This document shows positions 30,912 through 38,287 of a DNA stretch of 64,000 nucleotides, piece by piece; the stretch's first letter is position 1, and every line of letters begins with the position of its first letter. This DNA is from Paenibacillus_F chitinolyticus_A. GTDB taxonomy: Bacteria > Bacillota > Bacilli > Paenibacillales > NBRC-103111. Under the pieces are notes generated by a model. That model did not search any database. It was not told where the DNA came from and was given only the letters and a program-made list of their open reading frames with translations. Location of the stretch: NCBI RefSeq assembly GCF_045038035.1, contig NZ_CP173427.1, positions 4,464,001 to 4,528,000 of the forward strand. Direction: 5' to 3'. The translations under genes and the position numbers were made by a program.

Positions 30912-31850
30912 TTACAGCTCGAATCGGGCCAGCGCGACCTCCCGGAAAGCCTCTTTATTCGCGGAAGCGGCCGGAATTTCGGCAAACAGCTCGTCCGCAT
31001 GGTGCAGATACAAGTTCTGAATCGTGCGCGTGTATTCGATACAGCCGGAGTCCACGACATACTGGACGCACTGCGGCTTATGTTTTAAAAATTGGGGCTG
31101 GTCGATTTCACCGTTGTAATACTGCTGGATAACCGGGAATTCCGTATCTTCCTCGTCCAGAAGGAACAGGACCGGGATGGTTTTCTTTTTCTGCACGAGA
31201 TCGTTCTTGTAATCAAAGCGGAGCAGGTCGCTCAAATCGTTGTCGAGCTGGGCCATCAGTCCCATATAGACGGCCAGGCGGTTCAGCTTGCCGACGGTAT
31301 CTTCATCGGCGTTCGCGTCCGTGCAGGCATAGCCCATGTACAGGGCCAGTTGAACCAGCGTACCGGATTTGCGCTGAACCATTCCCACGTAGTCCTCTTC
31401 CGTCTGCACGGCGTTCGTCACGTCCAGGTGCTGGCCGTTGATCGCCTCCGTAATAAATCCGCATACTTGGGCGGGATCGGGCAGAGGAGAGCCCGGGTAT
31501 CGGCGGCGGAGGGCCCCCAATTCGGAAACGGACGCCGTCACGAGTCCCGTGTATACGTTCAGCGCCTGCTCCTGGGGCACGGTCATCCACGGTTTCTCCG
31601 TATTGTCCTGATCCTGGATGTCATCCATGATATCGAGCGCAAGCAGCATAAGCTCGGTCAATGCGGCGGCCCGGTGAATGGCCGGATTGCTTCCGCCAAG
31701 CAGATCGTGCACACTCCAGGTGAGCTCTCCCCAGATGGAATGCTCTTCTTTCTTGTCCGCCACGCTTTTTAACAGCAGTTCTTTCAAGGAAGGTACGGTA
31801 AAATACGTTTCAATGAGATCCTGAATATCGCTCCAAACTTCAGCCTTCAT
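30912..31850 (-). CDS. comQ: ComQ-like isoprenyl transferase
   Basis: 312 residues of the polyprenyl-synthase fold. First aspartate-rich motif DIMDDIQDQD (73-82) and second motif QLDNDLSDLL (201-210), with GQHLDV between. These are the prenyl-diphosphate and magnesium sites. ComQ of B. subtilis cuts and prenylates the ComX precursor on tryptophan; the same role is inferred because the gene lies 24 bp after comA and near a peptide gene ending in tryptophan. A general short-chain prenyl synthase is less likely: the length, divergence and context all fit ComQ. Last gene of comP-comA-comQ. Confidence 0.8.
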   Translation of the reverse strand: MKAEVWSDIQDLIETYFTVPSLKELLLKSVADKKEEHSIWGELTWSVHDLLGGSNPAIHRAAALTELMLLALDIMDDIQDQDNTEKPWMTVPQEQALNVYTGLVTASVSELGALRRRYPGSPLPDPAQVCGFITEAINGQHLDVTNAVQTEEDYVGMVQRKSGTLVQLALYMGYACTDANADEDTVGKLNRLAVYMGLMAQLDNDLSDLLRFDYKNDLVQKKKTIPVLFLLDEEDTEFPVIQQYYNGEIDQPQFLKHKPQCVQYVVDSGCIEYTRTIQNLYLHHADELFAEIPAASANKEAFREVALARFEL

Positions 31851-31874
31851 GCTGCACCGCCTTTTCGGGATTGG

Positions 31875-32498
31875 TCAACGCTTGATTTGTAAAAATTTCT
31901 CGATGGCCTGAGCCCGGGATTTCACCCCGAACTTGTCGTAGATCTTGCGCACGTAGTTGTCCACCGAGCGTTTGCTCATATGAATCTCATCGGCAATCTG
32001 CTCATTGGTGGCGCCTTTGACGATCTGGTTCATGATGTTGATTTCCTCGTCGGTCAGGCTAGACAAATCATCGTCCGGGTGGCTGAGCCTCATCTGATGC
32101 AGCAGGGAGATCGGAATGACGGACTGACCTTCTTTCAGAGCCCGCATCATGTTGCGGATCTGGTCCTCGCTCGAGTCTTTGGACATGATGCCGCAAACGC
32201 CGAGCTCAAGAAGGTTATTCAGAATCGGCATGTAATCGATGCCCGTGAAAATCACGATCTGAACGTCCTTGTTCAGCTCCCTCATCTTGACGGCGACTTC
32301 CATGCCCGTTAAATCGGGAAGATGAAAATCGAGAAAAATGATGGATGGATTCAGCTTCACCATCATTTCGACGCCCATTTCCCCGGTCGTCGCGACGCCG
32401 ACCACTTGGATATTCTCCTCCTGCTCCAGAATGAACTTCGTGCCGTATGCCATGGCGGGGTGGTCATCAACTATTAGGATATGTTGTGTTTTGTTCAT
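31875..32498 (-). CDS. comA: ComA-like response regulator
   Basis: 207 residues, NarL/FixJ family. Receiver (1-125) with D11/D12, phospho-acceptor D57 in IIFLDFHLP, and the lysine in MSKDSS. The LuxR-type helix-turn-helix is at about 146-203, with NEQIADEIHMSKRSVDNYV. The start of the receiver (VDDHPAMAYGTKFILE) and the HTH recall B. subtilis ComA. Its ATG overlaps the comP stop by 4 bp (ATGA), so the two are coupled. Expected to bind TTGCGG-N4-CCGCAA-like sites; candidates lie at 35161-35349. Confidence 0.85.
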   Translation of the reverse strand: MNKTQHILIVDDHPAMAYGTKFILEQEENIQVVGVATTGEMGVEMMVKLNPSIIFLDFHLPDLTGMEVAVKMRELNKDVQIVIFTGIDYMPILNNLLELGVCGIMSKDSSEDQIRNMMRALKEGQSVIPISLLHQMRLSHPDDDLSSLTDEEINIMNQIVKGATNEQIADEIHMSKRSVDNYVRKIYDKFGVKSRAQAIEKFLQIKR

Positions 32499-34822
32499 GT
32501 CGGTATGCCTTCCTTTATAGGGATCTGAATTCTGACTTCAACGCCTTTACCCGTCATGGACTCCATCGTAAACTGCCCGTTTAAATGTAGCACCCGGCCT
32601 TTCATCTGCTCCAGGCCCATACCGGAACGGCCGACTGTCTTGCCCGACGACGAATTGGGTTTAAAGCCGATTCCATCGTCCTCGTAGTGAATGCTAACCT
32701 CGCTTCCGCTTGCGACAAGCCGGATGAAAAGCCTGCTGGCCTGCGAATGTTTCTTCGCATTTGTAATCAATTCCTGAATGACTCGGAAAATATGGCGTTT
32801 CGCCTCATAATCGAGATTCTCCATCGCCGTCGTCTTTCCTTCCGTCACGAACTGAATTTCGTAATCGCCGAGACTCGATTCGGTATCCACGAGGTTCTGC
32901 AGGGCCCGGACAAGCCCGATATTTTTAAGCAGATAAGGATTCAGTTCGAAGCAGCACTGCCGCAAATTCATATTGATCAGTTCCAGATGGTTCAAAATAT
33001 CTTTAAGCTGCCGGTGGTCGTCGGGATTAAGCAGCTGTTTCTGAAGATTTTTCAATTTCCGTTGAACGAAGAAAATATCCTGCATGGTCGTATCGTGCAA
33101 ATCGGTCGCGATCCGCGTCCGTTCTTTTTCCTGCAAATCGAACATGGTCTTGCGGAACCAGACGTATTCTTCGCTGCCCTCCTGGTTGGGAAGCTCCGAG
33201 GCCAGCTCCAGCAGCTTCATGTTCAGCTTGCGGATCAGATACAGGTTCTCCAGACTGACGGACAAATACGAAATAATAAGACTCAGCCACTGGGTTTCTT
33301 CCCGGTTCATAAACGTATTGGTTTTCTTTTTGGCCATGACCAGGTAGCTTACGTATTCCTCGTGCCCTTTGATCAGCGTTCGCGTATATTCGGAGTCGAA
33401 CCAGTCGCCGGTAAGGAACCGCCTCTTCACATCCTGTTCGTCGATATTTCCTTCGCTGATGATTTCCAGGGTTCCGGACGCATACTGGATTACGATAGCC
33501 CCGCCGTATACTTGCAAAATGTCCACGATATCCACCAGCACGATATCTCTAAGCTCGCGGAAATTCGTAATGCTGCCGAGGGCGCCGGCGATTTTTTTGA
33601 GCGCCTGCTGGAGGTAATATTTCCTGGGAAACATGATCTTCTCCAGCCGGGTCGCGAAATACTCCAGAGAGTAGGTGACGAACGTCAGCACGACCATCGT
33701 GGTCGTAAAGCTGATCACCATATGCTTCAGCGTCGCGTCTTTCTGGAAAATAAAATAATTCACGGCAACGAGCACGGCGCTCGGCAGAACGGAAATAAGA
33801 GTCGTGTTGAATACCCGCCTCAAAATGATATCCAGGTCGTAAAGCTGCTTGGACATAATGAGATAGCCGAAGGTGACGGGGAAGAAGAGAATGAACCAGC
33901 CGCTGTAATAAGAAAATGCCAGTTCCGTCTGGAACAGAATCCTCGGGATAAAGTTCAGGAACGCCAGGGGACAGAAAGACAGGCCCAAGCAAAATATAAT
34001 CGTTTTAATAATGGTAAATAAATAATCGTTCGATTTTCTGTATTTCTTGTATAAATGGCCCAGCAAATAAATATTCATAATAAACCCGGCTATGAAGAAA
34101 CTCATCGTGCCGTAATAAATGATTTTGTAGAACTTGAAGTTCGCGTCCGGGAAAAACATGCTGAGCTGCAGCACCGAAGAGAATCCGATCGCGGCGTACA
34201 CGTATTTCATGTAGCGCGTCGAGAAAGTGAAATTGGATCGTTCCTGGAAAAACATAATCAGAAACTGCAGGAACAGAAAGGGCAGGCACGCTACCAAGCT
34301 TGTCGTCATCCCCTTGGCCAGAATATCGGTTCGGGTCGATGCGCCGAGACACATGAAGATAAGCCCGATATTCAGAAAGACGGCGGACAGCATAAGAGCC
34401 GACCGGGATTTGGAAAGGCGGCTGTAAATCAGAAACGCGAAAACAAAAGCAATGATCTCGCCCAGCAGGGATAAAATATCGACCGTCATGGACGTGGCGT
34501 GGTCTCTCGTCGTAAAGGTGAGTTCCTTGTCGCCGCGAAGCACGGTAATGACGTCCGCCTGCTCGATACTGTAATATTTTTTGACCGTCAGATGCTCTTC
34601 CGGCCTTTTCCCGTCTACGCTGAGAATCTTGTCATCCGGCTTGAATCCGATTTTGGAGCCGATGCTGACCCGCTCCAGCTGGGTGATTACCCATTCCTGC
34701 TTCGGGTTCTGATCGACGATAATACCGAGATACGGATACCGGTAAGCTACCCTTAAACACCAGAACTGAAGGAAGATGATGCCTATAAAAAACAATATCA
34801 TCCATTTTTTTTTGGAATTCAT
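32495..34822 (-). CDS. comP: ComP-like membrane sensor histidine kinase
   Basis: 775 residues (B. subtilis ComP is 769). Layout: membrane helix at about 7-25, an extracytoplasmic PDZ-like domain (about 30-108, with KPDDKILSVDGKRP), then about seven membrane helices (115-375). A GAF-like region (about 400-545) and the HisKA_3 dimerisation domain follow, with phospho-acceptor H576 in ATDLHDTTMQ. The ATPase domain has N688 in ELITNAKKHS and DDGIGF at about 715. The same architecture as ComP, the receptor for ComX. Start ATG 34822 behind AAGGTGG; GTG 34831 is inside the ribosome site. First gene of comP-comA-comQ. Confidence 0.88.
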   Translation of the reverse strand: MNSKKKWMILFFIGIIFLQFWCLRVAYRYPYLGIIVDQNPKQEWVITQLERVSIGSKIGFKPDDKILSVDGKRPEEHLTVKKYYSIEQADVITVLRGDKELTFTTRDHATSMTVDILSLLGEIIAFVFAFLIYSRLSKSRSALMLSAVFLNIGLIFMCLGASTRTDILAKGMTTSLVACLPFLFLQFLIMFFQERSNFTFSTRYMKYVYAAIGFSSVLQLSMFFPDANFKFYKIIYYGTMSFFIAGFIMNIYLLGHLYKKYRKSNDYLFTIIKTIIFCLGLSFCPLAFLNFIPRILFQTELAFSYYSGWFILFFPVTFGYLIMSKQLYDLDIILRRVFNTTLISVLPSAVLVAVNYFIFQKDATLKHMVISFTTTMVVLTFVTYSLEYFATRLEKIMFPRKYYLQQALKKIAGALGSITNFRELRDIVLVDIVDILQVYGGAIVIQYASGTLEIISEGNIDEQDVKRRFLTGDWFDSEYTRTLIKGHEEYVSYLVMAKKKTNTFMNREETQWLSLIISYLSVSLENLYLIRKLNMKLLELASELPNQEGSEEYVWFRKTMFDLQEKERTRIATDLHDTTMQDIFFVQRKLKNLQKQLLNPDDHRQLKDILNHLELINMNLRQCCFELNPYLLKNIGLVRALQNLVDTESSLGDYEIQFVTEGKTTAMENLDYEAKRHIFRVIQELITNAKKHSQASRLFIRLVASGSEVSIHYEDDGIGFKPNSSSGKTVGRSGMGLEQMKGRVLHLNGQFTMESMTGKGVEVRIQIPIKEGIPT

Positions 34823-34903
34823 AAAATCCACCTTTTCGAGTGCAAGTTTTTAAGGTAATATAGGAAATAAGTTTTATATTAATTTCAAAGTGAGGTGTCT
34901 GTC

Positions 34904-35071
34904 ATGCAAACGGCAGTACTATGGTCCCGTGAACTGAAGCAAGCTGTTAAAGAAGCTGTAAGTTCCAAAGCGGCTCCCGTCTCCTCCGCATCCTTGTCCA
35001 AACTCGAAGTAGAATCACTGCAAAAAGCGGTTTCCAGCGAGAAACCGGAAGTTAGATATATGATGTGGTAA
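34904..35071 (+). CDS. comX: ComX-like pheromone precursor
   Basis: 55 codons, the same length as B. subtilis ComX. The sequence opens MQTAVLW, has two helical stretches (RELKQAVKEAV; LSKLEVESLQKAV) and ends KPEVRYMMW, so the final residue is tryptophan. ComX family members share a helical leader of about 45 residues and a short, variable C-terminal peptide whose tryptophan is prenylated by ComQ. GAGGTG lies six bases before the ATG and a strong terminator follows. It is divergent from comP, whereas B. subtilis has comX between comQ and comP on one strand. No cleavage site can be read; mature forms of 6-10 residues are an inference. Other identity: an unrelated small protein. Confidence 0.75.
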   Translation: MQTAVLWSRELKQAVKEAVSSKAAPVSSASLSKLEVESLQKAVSSEKPEVRYMMW

Positions 35072-35100
35072 ACCTATCCACATCATAGCAAAAAACAAAA

Positions 35101-35141
35101 AGATTGCATATCAGCCCACTGCTGATATGCAATCTTTTTTT
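35101..35141 (+). terminator. Terminator of comX
   Basis: Perfect 15-bp stem AGATTGCATATCAGC with a 5-base loop, then six or more T, 30 bp after the comX stop. It isolates comX as a single-gene transcript. Confidence 0.9.
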
Positions 35142-35160
35142 ATGGTTCATCTGCACTAGA

Positions 35161-35349
35161 TTGCACATCTGCGCAAGCCCGTTTGCGCACTTGTTCACGG
35201 GGTCGCATAGAACCGTCGTATCAGAATTTATTTTAAGACGTAAGATCCTATAGATGTCTTTAAATCAGAGGTTATATTCTTCCATTTTTATCCTTCTTTC
35301 TTGCGCATCAGTGAAAATTATTTTGCATCCTTGCGAAACAAAATTGCGC
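35161..35349 (+). promoter_or_regulatory. TTGC-rich region with ComA-box-like sites
   Basis: TTGCAC-ATCT-GCGCAA (35161-35176) is a near-palindrome of the ComA-box form TTGCGG-N4-CCGCAA. Further TTGC motifs: TTGCGC at 35183, TTGCGC at 35301, TTGCAT-CCTT-GCGAAA at 35323-35338, TTGCGA at 35331 and TTGCGC at 35344. Several are 21-22 bp apart (35161/35183; 35301/35323/35344), two helical turns. They precede the 47-codon gene; a -10-like GATAAT lies at 35370-35375. ComA binding is inferred. No gene was seen in 35072-35424. Confidence 0.5.
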
Positions 35350-35424
35350 TGATTATGTAAGGTTTTAAAGATAATATAAAAGTATACATTTATATCCATA
35401 GACCAGAACTTAGGAGTGTTATTT

Positions 35425-35568
35425 ATGACCCAGTATCAATTCGATAACTTTTTTGAAGATCTTCTCAAAGATACGCTGATCGAAAAGTTCGAAACTGTGG
35501 AAGTACCACGGCTGCAGCTGGAATCCTCCTGGGAGAAATTGCAGCAGAAATTAGAGATAAGCAACTAA
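35425..35568 (+). CDS. 47-residue orphan peptide downstream of ComA-box-like sites
   Basis: ATG 35425 has AGGAG eight bases upstream, among the best sites in the region. The product is acidic and amphipathic: MTQYQFDNFFEDLLKDTL at the start, one tryptophan (residue 36, in ESSWEKL), and a helical end with QQKLEISN. No signal peptide, cysteine or membrane segment. I do not recognise it; it is not visibly ComS or DegQ, the small ComA-controlled proteins of B. subtilis. The position suggests a ComA-controlled effector, regulator or second signal. A weak GC hairpin (AGCCGG/CCGGCT, 35643-35669, T-rich tail) could be its terminator. Confidence 0.65.
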   Translation: MTQYQFDNFFEDLLKDTLIEKFETVEVPRLQLESSWEKLQQKLEISN

Positions 35569-35735
35569 CCCGTGTTCTATCTTCTTTAATAATCAGGACA
35601 TGTATTCGACAGAAAGAATTGAATCCCTTCTTTATTCATGACAGCCGGTTGCCCTTGGAGGCCCCGGCTTCGTTGCTTTTTCCAGGGAAAATCGGTACAG
35701 TTAAAGCAAAACAATCTGTAGGGGGCATTCCGTAC

Positions 35736-36032
35736 ATGTTAGAAACGGTTCAAATCGTACTGTCTACGCTTATTTTTATTACCCTGCTCTTCTCGGTCGT
35801 CTTCAGCTTCCGCTCCCGCCGGAAAACCGATCCAAAGCAAAGAGGCACCAACGCCGCGCTGATGAATATCAGTATGGGGCTGATGCTTATTCTTATTGCC
35901 GTGACGCAGCTTTTCTTCCTATCGGACACGCCGGTGCGCCGAATATTCGGGACCATCTGCCTGCTGCTCGGACTGTTTAACCTGTTTGCGGGAATCCGCA
36001 ATTATTCGTACTTCTCCCGCATGTCCCGCTGA
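35736..36032 (+). CDS. ytpI: YtpI family membrane protein
   Basis: 98 residues from ATG 35736 (GGGGG, 10-base spacing). Three hydrophobic segments: about 4-22, 42-62 and 68-88, with an RRKTDPKQRG loop. Length and layout fit B. subtilis YtpI (about 100 residues), which is also next to ytoI. Function unknown. Convergent with ytoI; the two stops abut (36032/36033) with no terminator between. Confidence 0.75.
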   Translation: MLETVQIVLSTLIFITLLFSVVFSFRSRRKTDPKQRGTNAALMNISMGLMLILIAVTQLFFLSDTPVRRIFGTICLLLGLFNLFAGIRNYSYFSRMSR

Positions 36033-37370
36033 TCAGACGCCGTCGATAAACTGGGCCGTCAGCATCGCCCGGCACACTAAAGTGCCCGCATGGTAGATCT
36101 GCACGTCAATTTTGCCGAATTTACGGCTCACTTCCAGAATGTTGGGCCGGATCTGGATCTCGCTTTCGATCTGCACCGGTTTGATAAAGTACGTCGACAT
36201 GTTATCCATCACGAGGTCCCCCTTCTTGACGGTCTGCACGACGCGGTACGCCGCTTCCGTCATGAGAGTGGTCAGGACCCCTTCCGATACCGTCCCCAGG
36301 TGATTCGTCATCTGGGGCGTTATCGTTCCGCGGAACACCACGTTCCCTTGTTCGTCCCGGAATTCCTCGAACCTACCCCAGATGAGATCCTCGAACGTTT
36401 CCCCGTTCTGCGGCTGCTTCTGGATATACTGCATCGCCTTGAGCACGTCATTGCGGTTGATCACGCCGAGCATTTTGCGGTTGCCGTCCACTACCGGCAG
36501 CAGCTCGATCCCTTCCCACACCATCATATGGGCGGCGGAAGCGACGGAGGTCTGCGGGCTGACCGTCAGAGGATTCCGCGTCATCAGGCGGTCCACGGTC
36601 TGACCGGCATCGGCGCCCAGCATATCTTTCGGGGCCACAAGTCCGATCACGCGGTTCCACTCGTCCGTGACGGGAAACCGGCTGTGCCCCGTCTCTTCGA
36701 CCAGCGCGCGCCATTCCTTGACCGAGCTGTTCGCTTTCAAAGCGAAAACATGCGGATTCGTCGTCAAAATATCCTCGACGAGCAGAATTTTTTTCTTGAT
36801 CAGCCGGTCGTAAATGGCCCGGTTAATCATCGAAGCCACGGTGAAGGAATCGTAGCTGCTCGATATGATGGGTAGCTCCAGCTTATCCGCCAGCTTCGTC
36901 ATCTCGGGGCTGGTATGAAAGCCGCCCGTGATCAGCACGCCGGAACCCTGCTCCAGAGCCAGCCTGTGCACTTCTTCCCGGTTGCCCACGATAAGAAGCG
37001 AGCCCGCTTCCACATACCGCATCATCGCATCGAGTTCCATGGCCCCGATCACGAACTTGTGCAGCGTCTTCTCCAGACCGTTCATGCCGCCGAGCACTTC
37101 GCCGTCCACGATGTTCACGACTTCCTCGAAGGTCAGCTTATCGATGTTGCGGCGTTCCCGCTTGCCGACCCTGACCGTGCCGACCCTTTCCTTCGTGGAA
37201 ACGAGGCCCTGATTCTCCGCTTCTTTGATGGCGCGGTAAGCGGTGCCTTCGCTCACTTCGAGCTGGTCCGCGATTTTTCGGACGCTGATCTTGCTTCCGA
37301 TCTTCAGGCTCTCGATATGGCGGAGAATCTGTTCGTGCTTCGTTAACGATTCTGTTCCCGTTTCATCCAA
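36033..37370 (-). CDS. ytoI: CBS-HotDog regulator YtoI (HTH, DRTGG, two CBS, thioesterase-like)
   Basis: 445 residues with a distinctive domain order: winged helix (about 8-70, with RKIADQLEVSEGTAYRAIKEAE), DRTGG domain (about 75-185), a CBS pair (about 195-310, with SRFPVTDEWNRVIGLV and LLPVVDGNRKMLGVI), and a hot-dog domain (about 325-445). The CBS pair suggests nucleotide sensing and the winged helix DNA binding, but targets are unknown. TTG 37370 starts behind GGGGGT. A conserved neighbour of ytpI. Confidence 0.88.
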   Translation of the reverse strand: MDETGTESLTKHEQILRHIESLKIGSKISVRKIADQLEVSEGTAYRAIKEAENQGLVSTKERVGTVRVGKRERRNIDKLTFEEVVNIVDGEVLGGMNGLEKTLHKFVIGAMELDAMMRYVEAGSLLIVGNREEVHRLALEQGSGVLITGGFHTSPEMTKLADKLELPIISSSYDSFTVASMINRAIYDRLIKKKILLVEDILTTNPHVFALKANSSVKEWRALVEETGHSRFPVTDEWNRVIGLVAPKDMLGADAGQTVDRLMTRNPLTVSPQTSVASAAHMMVWEGIELLPVVDGNRKMLGVINRNDVLKAMQYIQKQPQNGETFEDLIWGRFEEFRDEQGNVVFRGTITPQMTNHLGTVSEGVLTTLMTEAAYRVVQTVKKGDLVMDNMSTYFIKPVQIESEIQIRPNILEVSRKFGKIDVQIYHAGTLVCRAMLTAQFIDGV

Positions 37371-37422
37371 CTGTACTACCCCCGTCCGATTCGCTGTATT
37401 AGTCTGTTAAGTTTATTATAGA

Positions 37423-37477
37423 CGAAGAAAAACCAAACGAAAAGCGCGGAAAGCGCCGTCCGTCTGGTTTTTCTTCG
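37423..37477 (-). terminator. Terminator between the 37.6-kb membrane protein and ytoI
   Basis: 13-bp perfect stem CGAAGAAAAACCA with an inner GGAAAGCGCC hairpin. Placed to stop minus-strand transcription before ytoI. Confidence 0.65.
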
Positions 37478-37591
37478 CTGCCTGTATCATCTACGCGTGT
37501 CCACGGGACCTCCGGTGTCTGGGGTATTGCGGTGTCTGGGGGTATTCGCGATATTCGCGGCACCCCGGCACCCGCCGGGCCCCCGGGTACT

Positions 37592-37867
37592 TTACTTGCG
37601 CAGGCCCAGCATTTTCTTCCCCTGCAGCCGCTGCTCCATCCGCCAGCGCTTCATCCGCTTGACGCGGACGATCTCCTGCCGGGTCTCCTCGTCGACCCCG
37701 AGAAGCTCGTGCAGATGAGCCGCGATGATAAGCAGGGCGAAACAGATCCAAATCGCGCCGAACACCGTCGGCAGGGTAAAGCCTCCCCCAATATCAAGCT
37801 GCGGTACGGAGTACAGCAGCATACCAAGCGCGAGGCTCATAAAAATCACGTTTTTGAATCCTTTCAC
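37592..37867 (-). CDS. Small two-helix membrane protein
   Basis: 91 residues. Helices at about 5-23 and 33-53, then a very basic cytoplasmic tail (RVKRMKRWRMEQRLQGKK). GTG 37867 lies 11 bases after AGGGGGAG. No known family recognised. Possibly co-transcribed with the 55-codon gene upstream at 37991-38158. Confidence 0.6.
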   Translation of the reverse strand: MKGFKNVIFMSLALGMLLYSVPQLDIGGGFTLPTVFGAIWICFALLIIAAHLHELLGVDEETRQEIVRVKRMKRWRMEQRLQGKKMLGLRK

Positions 37868-37990
37868 GGCTGTTCACGCTCCCCCTGAAGTGACGGCATC
37901 CCGCCCTCGGGCCTCTGCCCGCGGCAGCTTAAAGGACATGCCGCCCTGTACTACATCCTATGACAGGCTCAGGAGCTTTATGAGTACGTT

Positions 37991-38158
37991 TTATACGGCG
38001 GATTTAGCGGTTGTACTGGCGTTCTTCGTTCCGTCCTTGCCGCTCATAAGCTTCGAGCAGAGAAAACGCCCGAATTTGGTATAGTCCCGTAGTCTGCGAT
38101 CCAGGTCCCGGTTGTGCTGTTCCATTTCTTTTTCCAGATAATATGGTTGCGGATACAT
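37991..38158 (-). CDS. Small hypothetical protein, 55 residues
   Basis: ATG 38158 has AAAGGGG eight bases upstream. The product starts MYPQPYYLEKEMEQHNRDL, continues DRRLRDYTKFGRFLC and ends in a Ser/Thr/Ala-rich tail. Basic, helical, no membrane segment. Divergent from the SgrR-like gene. Supported only by the ribosome site and reading frame; I do not recognise it. The rest of the 37868-38287 gap holds only the SgrR-side promoter. Confidence 0.5.
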   Translation of the reverse strand: MYPQPYYLEKEMEQHNRDLDRRLRDYTKFGRFLCSKLMSGKDGTKNASTTAKSAV

Positions 38159-38287
38159 GCGTCAAACCCCTTTCTTTGTGTGAAGCGGCCGGCTACCTTT
38201 GATTATAGATGGAATAAGAGGAACAAAAAGAGTATAATTACCTTTAATATTTTCCCCTTTTTTACAACTACAAGGAGACCGGACTTT

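Noticed and set aside
30912..31850. Assignment as farnesyl- or heptaprenyl-diphosphate synthase
   Set aside because: Both Asp-rich motifs are present, but the sequence is divergent, no isoprenoid-pathway gene is near, and comP, comA and a Trp-ending peptide gene surround it.
35425..35568. Identity as ComS or DegQ
   Set aside because: Length is similar but no shared sequence is visible; position and regulation alone do not justify the name.
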